Of a DNA stretch of 49,038 bases, positions 7,621 through 13,248 are shown piece after piece. The stretch is from Ramlibacter sp. WS9 (GTDB taxonomy: Bacteria > Pseudomonadota > Gammaproteobacteria > Burkholderiales > Burkholderiaceae_C). The DNA lies in contig NZ_RKMB01000034.1 of assembly GCF_003797765.1 (NCBI RefSeq), forward strand, positions 1 through 49,038. The letters run 5' to 3'. A model generated the notes under the pieces. The model was not told the origin of the DNA. It worked only from the letters and a program-made list of their open reading frames with translations, and made no database searches. The position numbers and the translations under genes are program-made. Every line of letters starts with the position of its first letter. Position 1 is the first letter of the stretch.

Positions 7621-7952
7621 GGCGGGGTGAACGCAGTGGTGCGCGAAGCGTTCACGCGATCGGCTTCGCACCGCATGGACGGCGTCAAGCGTTGCACATC
7701 GCTCGTAGCGGCTCCGCTTTTCTGGGGGTCGCACCCGGGCGCTCGGGCAAGTCGCGGCGGCGGCTTCCAGGCATTGGCCTGCCGACATCTCCGGCCGAGT
7801 CTCGCCATTCGTCGGCCTTCGCGCCGCGGCCTCCTCAAACTGGAGGAGGCGCAGTACTCGGGCGAGTTGGCTTGCCAGCGTCGGTGCGGCAAACTACGGC
7901 CATGGGTATCGCGAGGAAAATTATGAGCACGTGCAAGAAAGGCCGTCCTGCC
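7621..7952. other. paralogous ORF-poor cassette, copy 4 of 5 (332 bp)
   Basis: Relative to copy 2 this copy has lost one base between about 7740 and 7775 and gained one near 7937 (AAGAAAGG for AAAAAGG). Every long frame present in copies 1-3 is therefore broken while total length is kept. The stem GCCTCCTC-(6)-GAGGAGGC is perfect and GCGAAGC...GCTTCGC is kept. This argues that the unit is not maintained as a protein gene. Confidence 0.7.
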
Positions 7953-8039
7953 CCATAACATGTCAATCGACACGGACCCACAACAGCAGGCTGCGGCTTC
8001 GCCGCTCATGTTGGTGGTCCGGTCATCTTCACGTTATAC
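7953..8039 (+). repeat. integron attC site 16 (87 bp)
   Basis: Cores are CCATAAC and GTTATAC. The body equals the consensus. Confidence 0.95.
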
Positions 8040-8435
8040 GGCGGGGTGAAGGCAGTGGCGCGCGCAGACATCACGCGACCGGCTTCGCAACCTCACGCAT
8101 GGCGTCAATCGTTTCCGTTCGCTCGTAGCGGCTCTGCTTTTCTGGGGGTCTCATCTCAACGCTCGGGCGAGTCGCGACGCCGACGTCCAAGCAGCTGCCC
8201 ACCGACATCTCCGGCCAGGTCTCTGCATTCGTTGGCCTTCGCGCCATGGCCTCATCACGTCAGAGGAAATGCGGTGCTCGGGCGAGTTGGCTCGCCAGCA
8301 CCCGTGCGGCAAACTATGGGTCACGTCAGAGGAAATGCGGTGCTCGGGCGAGTTGGCTCGCCAGCACCCGTGCGGCAAACTATGGGCATGGATATCGTGA
8401 GGAAAACTTTGGGCATACGTACAAATGCAGTCCTG
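8040..8435. other. paralogous ORF-poor cassette, copy 5 of 5, with internal duplication (396 bp)
   Basis: This is the most diverged copy. It is 66 bp longer than copies 1-4 less two bases, owing to a perfect tandem duplication at 8255-8386. It lacks the first hairpin (GCGCAGA replaces GCGAAGC). The third hairpin is GGCGAG-TTGG-CTCGCC, where the other copies have CTTGCC. The G-U pair has become G-C, so pairing is kept. No gene can be supported. Confidence 0.7.
8255..8386. repeat. 66-bp perfect tandem duplication inside cassette copy 5
   Basis: Bases 8255-8320 and 8321-8386 are identical. Each unit holds the GGCGAG-TTGG-CTCGCC hairpin, so the hairpin is doubled. The unit is a multiple of three, so an overlapping frame would gain 22 codons without shifting. 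Confidence 0.95.
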
Positions 8436-8522
8436 CGTAGACATGTCAATCGACGCGGACCCACAACAGCAGGCTGCGGCTTCGCCGCTCATGTTGGTGG
8501 TCCGGTCATCTTCACGTTAAAC
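8436..8522 (+). repeat. integron attC site 17 (87 bp) with damaged left core
   Basis: The right core GTTAAAC is normal. The left core reads CGTAGAC, without the conserved AAC. It neither pairs with its own right core nor fits GTTATAC at the start of the cassette it closes. Recombination of this site may be impaired. Confidence 0.88.
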
Positions 8523-8527
8523 GGCAC

Positions 8528-9028
8528 ATGACGGCACAGGTTGCATTAGAGGCGTATCGCGCAGTCGTCGCCGGCCAATTCGACGCATTTCGTGAGCTGT
8601 TTGACCGTCACCCTGAGCTTCTTCAGGCTGAAACACCGTTTGGCTCCCTTCTCCATGTGGCGGCGTCCCATGGCCACATGGAGGTGGTGCGCGGTTTGGT
8701 GTCTCTTGGTGCAGATGTCAACCGTCGCGGTGGCACTTTTGCTGGCGCTCCCATCAATGTTGCGGCATCGAATGGGTACCTGGACATAGTGAGGTACCTT
8801 CTGGAGGCTGGAGCCACATTGGACATCTCTGAACCCGAGCGCAATCCTCTTTTCGGCGCAGTCTACGGAGGTCACCTCCAAGTGGTTCGTGTGCTTGTCC
8901 AAGCCGGGATAGACACAGACATCCGGTACACCGGGGAATCCATGGAGGCCATGGATGCCGCTGCATTTGCGAAGGAGCGGGGTCAAGTGGAAATCGCGTC
9001 GTATCTAGAGGGGTTGCAGCGAAAGTGA
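8528..9028 (+). CDS. ankyrin-repeat protein (cassette)
   Basis: The 166-residue product consists of about four ankyrin repeats. The clearest are SLLHVAASHGHMEVVRGLVSLGAD-type residues 38-62 and INVAASNGYLDIVRYLLEAGA, followed by FGAVYGGHLQVVRVLVQAGID and a final AAFAKERGQVEIASYLEG. Ankyrin repeats bind partner proteins. No signal peptide or catalytic domain is present, so it should act in the cytoplasm as a binding module. The start is the ATG five bases after the attC core. Confidence 0.9.
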   Translation: MTAQVALEAYRAVVAGQFDAFRELFDRHPELLQAETPFGSLLHVAASHGHMEVVRGLVSLGADVNRRGGTFAGAPINVAASNGYLDIVRYLLEAGATLDISEPERNPLFGAVYGGHLQVVRVLVQAGIDTDIRYTGESMEAMDAAAFAKERGQVEIASYLEGLQRK

Positions 9029-9035
9029 AAGCGCC

Positions 9036-9122
9036 GCTTAACATGTCAATCGACACGGACGCACAACAGCAGGAAGGCGCCTTCGCCGCTCATGTTGGTC
9101 GCCGGTCATCTCTACGTTCAAC
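9036..9122 (+). repeat. integron attC site 18 (87 bp)
   Basis: Cores are GCTTAAC and GTTCAAC. The arms carry GGACGCACAACAG and GTTGGTCGCCGG, a paired variation like that of site 2. Confidence 0.94.
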
Positions 9123-9164
9123 GGCAGTCTCGCATCTCGCGCCGCGTTGCAGTACCATTGCCTT

Positions 9165-9386
9165 ATGCAGCTAGCTACTGGCACCGTCGTAGATGGCAAG
9201 GTCGTGGTCGAAGGACTCACCCTGCCAGAGGGAACTGTCGTTACGGTTTTGACCCGTGATGACGACGAAGTTGCTCGCCTTTCGCCTTCCGATGAGGCTG
9301 AGCTTCTTGAGGCGCTTGATGAGGCCGATCTCGAAGAAGGTGTATCCGCTAAGGAGCTCTTCGCACGCCTCCAGCGGTTCGGCTGA
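9165..9386 (+). CDS. antitoxin of a RelBE/ParDE-type module (cassette)
   Basis: This is a 73-residue acidic protein. Its N-terminal GTVVDGKVVVEGLTLPEGT resembles the swapped-hairpin DNA-binding start of small antitoxins, and an acidic helical tail ends in AKELFARLQRFG, a common antitoxin tail that wraps the toxin. A TTG start for the toxin follows two bases after the stop, so the two are co-translated. I chose ATG 9165 because the fold pattern begins right after it. By family it neutralises the partner and represses the operon. Confidence 0.82.
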   Translation: MQLATGTVVDGKVVVEGLTLPEGTVVTVLTRDDDEVARLSPSDEAELLEALDEADLEEGVSAKELFARLQRFG

Positions 9387-9388
9387 CC

Positions 9389-9688
9389 TTGGGATTCGTC
9401 GTTCGGATCAAGCCACGCGCTCTGCGGCAAATTGAAAAGGCCGCGGAGTGGTGGTTCGAGAATCGACCGGCCGCGCCGGGAGCCATTCGCAAAGACCTTG
9501 AGTCCGCCCTTGCCTTATTGGCTCGCGAGCCTGGCATCGGTACAAGAGTCGAGATTCCTCGCGCCGATATCGTTCGCAGACTATATCTCGGCCGAATACG
9601 CTACTTCGTTTACTACCGGGTGCGAGGCAAGTTCCTGGAAATCGTGGGTTTCTGGCATGAGAGCCGCGGTCAGCCTCCTCCGCTCTGA
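9389..9688 (+). CDS. RelE/ParE superfamily toxin (cassette)
   Basis: The product has 99 residues and starts at TTG. It shows the ParE/RelE pattern: VRIKPRALRQIEKAAEWW (first strand and helix), ENRPAAPGAIRKDLESALALLAREPGIGTRV, then the strand hairpin RRLYLGRIRYFVYYRV and a final FLEIVGFWHESRG. The RYFVYYRV segment with a terminal WHESRG is typical of ParE-like toxins, which act on gyrase or mRNA depending on subfamily; the target here is unknown. It is paired with the antitoxin directly upstream. Confidence 0.88.
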   Translation: MGFVVRIKPRALRQIEKAAEWWFENRPAAPGAIRKDLESALALLAREPGIGTRVEIPRADIVRRLYLGRIRYFVYYRVRGKFLEIVGFWHESRGQPPPL

Positions 9689-9696
9689 GCAATGCC

Positions 9697-9783
9697 GTCG
9701 AACATGTCAATCGACACGGACCCACAACAGCAGGAGGCGGCTTCGCCGCTCATGTTGGTGGTCCGGTCATCTTCACGTTCGAC
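9697..9783 (+). repeat. integron attC site 19 (87 bp)
   Basis: Cores are GTCGAAC and GTTCGAC, exact reverse complements of each other. It is the last full-length site of the array. Confidence 0.95.
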
Positions 9784-9822
9784 CTCATCGGATCGCATGC
9801 GCTGATTCACCCGCTGACACAC

Positions 9823-9851
9823 TTGACAAGCGCATTTAGTGTAGCTACATT
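9823..9851 (+). promoter_or_regulatory. sigma-70 promoter of brnTA
   Basis: TTGACA at 9823-9828 and TACATT at 9846-9851 are separated by 17 bases. The expected transcription start falls at about 9857-9858, that is at the brnT start codon, so the mRNA may be leaderless. It is the best promoter seen within the cassette array. Confidence 0.75.
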
Positions 9852-9854
9852 AAA
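9835..9854. promoter_or_regulatory. palindromic operator overlapping the brnTA -10 box
   Basis: TTTAGTGTAGCTACATTAAA is a 20-bp inverted repeat with one mismatched pair and a perfect TGTAGCTACA centre. It covers the -10 element. BrnA antitoxins are known DNA-binding autorepressors, so this is the likely BrnA or BrnTA site. Confidence 0.65.
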
Positions 9855-9856
9855 GC

Positions 9857-10126
9857 ATGCGAATTGAGTTCGACCCGGCCAAAGACTCAGCGAATCTTGA
9901 AAAGCACGGCGTATCGCTGGCCTTGGCTGAAGAACTCAATTGGGAAGCTGCGCTGGTATGGGTAGACGAACGCTTTGAATATGACGAATTGCGCATGATC
10001 GCGCTCGCGCCAAAGACCGAGATCCTGTACTACGTAGCCTTTGTTGATAACGGCGAAGTATTGAGAATCATCAGTCTGCGCCGAGCTACTCGTCGTGAGG
10101 TGAAGCACTATGTCGAAAATCTCTAA
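9857..10126 (+). CDS. brnT: BrnT ribonuclease toxin (cassette)
   Basis: The 89-residue protein begins with the BrnT signature IEFDPAKDSANLEKHGVSL and continues with the DERFEYDELRMIALA and YVAFVDNGEVLRIISLRRATRREVKHY segments, including the Arg/His-rich end. BrnT is a RelE-fold ribonuclease whose expression halts translation. It overlaps brnA by 17 bases. The module has its own promoter and lies in a cassette with exactly complementary borders GTTCGAC/GTCGAAC. Confidence 0.94.
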   Translation: MRIEFDPAKDSANLEKHGVSLALAEELNWEAALVWVDERFEYDELRMIALAPKTEILYYVAFVDNGEVLRIISLRRATRREVKHYVENL

Positions 10127-10409
10127 GCGACCTGCCGTCGTCTTGCCTAGCGTTGAGGAGGATAAGGCCATTACAAAGGCGGCTCGCAACGATCCTGATG
10201 CGCAGCCTCTTACGCCAGCGCAGCTAAAGGCCATGGTTCCCATGCGTGCGTTGCGGGGTCGGCCGAAATCGGAAAATAGAAAACTATTGGTGTCTGTACG
10301 GTACAGCCCGGAAGTGGTCGCCTATTTCAAGTCCACTGGTGACGGTTGGCAATCAAAAATGGATGGCGTGCTTCGTCAGTATGTAGCTCGCCATTCCCGC
10401 AGAGCGTGA
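10110..10409 (+). CDS. brnA: BrnA antitoxin (cassette)
   Basis: The 99-residue partner has a disordered N-terminus, ALRGRPKSENRKLLVSVRY (a ribbon strand for DNA binding), and the helix-turn-helix tail SPEVVAYFKSTGDGWQSKMDGVLRQYV. The tail is the typical BrnA motif F+ATG-GWQ. BrnA binds BrnT and represses the operon. The order toxin first, antitoxin second is normal for brnTA. Confidence 0.93.
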   Translation: MSKISKRPAVVLPSVEEDKAITKAARNDPDAQPLTPAQLKAMVPMRALRGRPKSENRKLLVSVRYSPEVVAYFKSTGDGWQSKMDGVLRQYVARHSRRA

Positions 10410-10416
10410 GAATGAG

Positions 10417-10485
10417 GTCGAACTGGGCGGTCAACACGGACGCTGCGCAAACGGCCGCGCAGCGCCGGTTACCTCCACGTTAAAC
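10417..10485 (+). repeat. divergent integron attC site 20 (69 bp)
   Basis: Cores are GTCGAAC and GTTAAAC. The body is 18 bp shorter than the others and has its own perfect stem GCTGCGC-(8)-GCGCAGC. The distal arm keeps TCCACGTTAAAC. A second right core, GTTATAC at 10486-10492, follows directly. GTTATAC is the partner of GTATAAC at 11061, so it is the real border of the next cassette. Confidence 0.85.
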
Positions 10486-10512
10486 GTTATACGGCAAGAA
10501 GACTGGCCGCGG

Positions 10513-10809
10513 TCAGCGACGGTCCCAGTAGCCCGGTTCGCGGCGTTGGTGAGCCACGGCGAGTACCGTCACTTCACTTCCGGCTATCTCATATCGTAGG
10601 GTGAATGGAAAATGTTTGAGGTGATAGAAGCGAACTCCATCCTCATCCTTCGGCCAGTCGCCCGCGGTTTGTTCCAAACCGTCTATTGCAGCGTCCACTT
10701 CTGTGCCAAACGCGTCGGCTGCGAGTGGACTCTTGTCAAAGTACCAAAGGAAGGCATCGCGCATGTCCGCTTCCGCGTCCGGAAGGACGACTATCGTGAA
10801 GCGAGTCAC
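10513..10809 (-). CDS. ParE/RelE superfamily toxin on the minus strand (cassette)
   Basis: This 98-residue protein reads FTIVVLPDAEADMRDAFLWYFDKSP, DAAIDGLEQTAGDWPKDEDGVRFYHLKHFPFTLRYEI and a final TVLAVAHQRREPGYWDRR. That is the ParE/RelE layout with the AVAHQRR..PGYW tail. The GTG start (10809) overlaps the antitoxin stop as GTGA. The gene faces against the array direction, so it must use its own promoter beyond 11030. Confidence 0.9.
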   Translation of the reverse strand: MTRFTIVVLPDAEADMRDAFLWYFDKSPLAADAFGTEVDAAIDGLEQTAGDWPKDEDGVRFYHLKHFPFTLRYEIAGSEVTVLAVAHQRREPGYWDRR

Positions 10810-11030
10810 AGCGAGCGAAAACGCTGCTTTACTTCAGCCCACGGAACAGCACGCACATTGCCGGCACGCAATTCGTCGCGGCGGCGTTTGATTTCGGCGC
10901 GCCAAGCTTCGGATACCGAGGCAGTGTCGGCATTTTCCAAACTGTCGAGCAATGCAACAGCAACTGCCGAGCGTTCATCGGCAGGAAGTGCCAGAGCCTC
11001 GTCCAATATGTGGTCCACGCGCGCGTTCAT
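10806..11030 (-). CDS. addiction-module antitoxin (PF09720-like)
   Basis: The 74-residue protein has the signature of this antitoxin family: HILDEALALPADERSAVAVALLDSLE, then EAWRAEIKRRRDELRAG and a final VPWAEVKQRFRS. The ATG at 11030 is chosen because the family pattern starts right behind it. Antitoxin precedes toxin, with coupled translation. The promoter should lie at about 11031-11060, next to the attC-like remnant. Confidence 0.9.
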   Translation of the reverse strand: MNARVDHILDEALALPADERSAVAVALLDSLENADTASVSEAWRAEIKRRRDELRAGNVRAVPWAEVKQRFRSL

Positions 11031-11060
11031 AGGGCTCAGTCTAGCACTGGACGGCTTGCC

Positions 11061-11116
11061 GTATAACATGTCAATCGACGCGGACACCCGCGGCACCGGC
11101 GACGCCAACGTTGACC
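11061..11116 (+). repeat. truncated integron attC site 21 (56 bp), end of the recognisable array
   Basis: The left core is GTATAAC, exact complement of GTTATAC at 10486, and the right core is GTTGACC. The first 22 bases match the array consensus, but the inner arms are replaced by a shorter GC-rich segment. The hairpin is much reduced. Confidence 0.75.
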
Positions 11117-11118
11117 TC

Positions 11119-11601
11119 ATGAATGACACCGTGCTTGTACGTCGCTACAGAGAAGGAGAAGAACCCGCGCTCTTTGCCGTCTACTACTCGGCAATCCACT
11201 TTGTGGCGAGTCGTGACTACACTCCGGATCAGATCGAGGCCTGGGCTCCGCGCGATCTGGATTCGAGGCTTTGGGAGGCCCGTATTCGCGGCATCAACCC
11301 CTTCGTGGCAGAACTGGACGGAACCGTCGTGGCATACGCGGACATCCAGGCCAGTGGCTACATCGACCACTTCTTCGTCTCGGGGGCGTACCCGCGGTGC
11401 GGATTCGGCACGATGCTCATGACGCGGATTCTTAAGGAAGCCCGGTGCCTTGGCTTGTCTGAAGTGACATCCGATGTGAGCCGAACCGCGCAGGGGTTCT
11501 ACGAGAGGTTTGGGTTTCGTGTGGTCGAGCACCGCAACCCAGTGCTCCGCGGCGTCACCATTCCGAACGCTCTGATGCGGCTGGACTTGAAGAACGGTTG
11601 A
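11119..11601 (+). CDS. GNAT family N-acetyltransferase
   Basis: The 160-residue protein begins with LVRRYREGEEPALFAVYYSAIH and has the acyl-CoA binding segment FVSGAYPRCGFGTMLMTRILKEAR (the usual motif is R/Q-x-x-G-x-G/A; here R-C-G-F-G). It ends with the typical EVTSDVSRTAQGFYERFGFRVV. The overall layout resembles YafP-like acetyltransferases. It begins two bases after the last attC remnant, so it may be the first gene outside the array or a further cassette. The substrate is unknown. Confidence 0.87.
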   Translation: MNDTVLVRRYREGEEPALFAVYYSAIHFVASRDYTPDQIEAWAPRDLDSRLWEARIRGINPFVAELDGTVVAYADIQASGYIDHFFVSGAYPRCGFGTMLMTRILKEARCLGLSEVTSDVSRTAQGFYERFGFRVVEHRNPVLRGVTIPNALMRLDLKNG

Positions 11602-11650
11602 TGAGCGCGCCTCGCGGTCCTATGGACATAGAGGAAGGAGAGCAACAGAG

Positions 11651-11989
11651 ATGAACACGCCCTCGATCCCCGCAGCGATCGCGCCATTCTGGGCTGCATT
11701 CGAAGCGGCACGTGGCGCGCACGTCACGTCTCGCTTCTATGAAGCTACACACTTTGACGACAACGAATCCGGCGCGAACCACCTCGCGACTTTGGTTCTT
11801 GCCGGAAAGAAGCGCGCCACCGCCGGTTTGGCGTGGTCCTTTGACGGAGAGAAAAGGCCTCCTCCGAAGCCGGGCGATCTGAGCGTCGTCACCGACTGGG
11901 ATGGAGTTCCGCTGTGTGTCATTGAAACGGTTTCGGTTTCGGTGGTTCCCTTTGAATACTTTCACGCTAGGCATGAGAGAACACTATGA
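11651..11989 (+). pseudogene. truncated ASCH-domain protein
   Basis: The first 100 residues are a standard ASCH protein: FWAAFEAARG, TLVLAGKKRATAGLAWSF (the KxxT-type motif), then PGDLSVVTDWDGVPLCVIE. Full ASCH proteins of this group run on for some 40 more residues with a conserved HxxFF region. Here the family match ends near VVPFEY and 9 unrelated residues follow to the stop. ASCH domains bind RNA or modified nucleosides. The missing C-terminal half suggests loss of function. It overlaps the next gene by ATGA. AGGAAGGAGAG at about 11633 is its ribosome site. Confidence 0.75.
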
Positions 11990-12306
11990 GCGCAAGCCCC
12001 CCGTTTGTCGAACACATCAGAGATCTGCTTACCCCCGTCGGCGCGCTCACGGACGGCAAGTTCTTTGGTGGGCTCGCCTTCAAATATCGCCAAGTACAGT
12101 TCGCCATGATCATGGGCAGCACGCTGTACTTTCGCGTCAACAACGAAACGCGGCAAAGGTACGAGGCGGAGGGTTCGAAGCCGTTTTCCTACTCGACAAA
12201 GAATGGACTCGTGCAAGTTCGAAAGTACTTCGCCGTGCCCGAGGAGCTGCTTGAGAGTCAAGAACAGTTACTCGAGTGGGCGAAGCAAGCAATCGAGGCC
12301 GAGTAA
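11986..12306 (+). CDS. TfoX N-terminal domain protein
   Basis: The 106-residue protein matches the stand-alone TfoX_N domain: FVEHIRDLLTPVGALTDGKFFGGLAFKYRQVQFAMIMGSTLYFRVN, then KPFSYSTKNGLVQVRKYFAVPEELLES. In TfoX/Sxy this domain is linked to competence regulation, but single-domain proteins like this one have no settled role. The gene starts where the truncated ASCH gene ends. Confidence 0.9.
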   Translation: MSASPPFVEHIRDLLTPVGALTDGKFFGGLAFKYRQVQFAMIMGSTLYFRVNNETRQRYEAEGSKPFSYSTKNGLVQVRKYFAVPEELLESQEQLLEWAKQAIEAE

Positions 12307-12363
12307 CATCCTGGCAGCGGGCGTTCGCCTGCCCATGATCCGCCTGTCACTTCCACGTTATTC
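12301..12363 (+). repeat. possible divergent attC-like element (63 bp)
   Basis: GAGTAAC and GTTATTC bound a segment with a GGCAG...CTGCC inverted repeat and a CTTCCACGTT distal end like that of true sites. It sits between two genes exactly where an attC would be. The body does not match the 87-bp class and the cores do not complement those of a neighbour. Confidence 0.35.
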
Positions 12364-12375
12364 GTGAGATTAAAA

Positions 12376-12810
12376 ATGACCACTCGCGTCCTTTTTTCCG
12401 AACTTCTCGAGGCGTTTGAATGGGTCAGCGTTGTCGGCCCGTTCGAGAATGAAGCGTTTGTGACTCTCGGGTCGGGGAAGGTCTGGCTTGTCTCCGACTT
12501 TGATGATGTTGGCGAAGAACCTCCTGCCGACGTGGGCGACGAATCGTTGTACTTGCCGGTTCCGAGCAAGAATGAGCTGGACCTGGGCAGGAGTCTTGCG
12601 CTCCAGTTCGCGGCTGAACACGTGCCGGAGCATTCGATGGAGATTCGAGGCTTTTTCGCGAGGCCTGGGGCGTACTCGAAATTCAAGGGATTGCTCGAAG
12701 CTGCAGGGATGCTGGACGCTTGGCACACATACGAGGCGAACGGCATCGGCCAGGCATTGCGTGCTTGGGCCGCTGAGAATGACATCGAGCTCGCAGACAA
12801 AGCGCCGTGA
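12376..12810 (+). CDS. UPF0158 family protein
   Basis: The 144-residue protein shows the UPF0158 pattern: an acidic first half, then LYLPVPSKNELDLGRSLALQF, then the hallmark FFARPGAYSKFKGLLEAAGMLDAW, where the family has F...GAFRRFKD.L...W, and a C-terminal ALRAWAAENDIEL. Function is unknown. ATG 12376 is chosen over GTG 12364. Confidence 0.8.
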   Translation: MTTRVLFSELLEAFEWVSVVGPFENEAFVTLGSGKVWLVSDFDDVGEEPPADVGDESLYLPVPSKNELDLGRSLALQFAAEHVPEHSMEIRGFFARPGAYSKFKGLLEAAGMLDAWHTYEANGIGQALRAWAAENDIELADKAP

Positions 12811-12880
12811 CAGATAACAAGCATCGTCGATGCCGCAGGCACACCCTTTCATCACAACCCCATCCGCCAGCCAGCACACT

Positions 12881-13168
12881 ATGGAATATTCAATCGAGCA
12901 CGAAGACGAAGGCGCCAAAGGGGCGTTCTTCGTCCAGAACGGCGGGCAGCGCCTCGCCGAGATGACCTATAGCCGCACCAACGCATCGCTGATCATCATC
13001 GATCACACGGAAGTCGATGCGTCCCTGGGCGGCCAGGGCGTGGGGCGGAAGTTGCTCCAAGCGCTTGTCGGGTGGGTCCGCAGTGCGGACATCAAGGTTG
13101 TCCCGCTGTGCCCGTTTGCGAAGGCACAGTTCGACAAGGATGCGTCCATCCGCGATGTCCTGGTCTAG
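12881..13168 (+). CDS. small GNAT (YjdJ/GCN5-related) acetyltransferase
   Basis: The 95-residue protein has the compact YjdJ-like fold: GAFFVQNGGQRLAEMTYSRTNASLIIIDHTEVDASLGGQGVGRKLLQALVGWVRS, followed by IKVVPLCPFAKAQF. The Q/LGGQGVG segment is the acetyl-CoA loop and the C-P-F-A strand end is typical of this short family. The substrate is unknown. Confidence 0.9.
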   Translation: MEYSIEHEDEGAKGAFFVQNGGQRLAEMTYSRTNASLIIIDHTEVDASLGGQGVGRKLLQALVGWVRSADIKVVPLCPFAKAQFDKDASIRDVLV

Positions 13169-13248
13169 GCGCAGCGGGCCGCACGCTATACTGCTGAGGC
13201 ACGTAGCAGCCCGAGCTGCCCTTTGCACGAGACCCTACGGAGCGCACC

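Noticed and set aside
121..9783. Repeated peptide SIDTDPQQQAAASPLMLVVRS at the end of many forward frames
   Set aside because: It is only the translation of the attC repeat. It is out of frame with most cassette genes and has no coding support.
121..11116. CRISPR array
   Set aside because: Repeats are 87 bp and 330-700 bp apart, the intervals contain genes, and there are no cas genes. The palindromic cores fit attC.
1..11116. Integron integrase gene
   Set aside because: No tyrosine recombinase is encoded in the window. By the direction of the sites it should lie to the left.
12811..12880. attC-like signal ATAACAAGCATCGTCGATGC behind UPF0158
   Set aside because: It has only a short palindrome and no matching right core, so it was not called a site.
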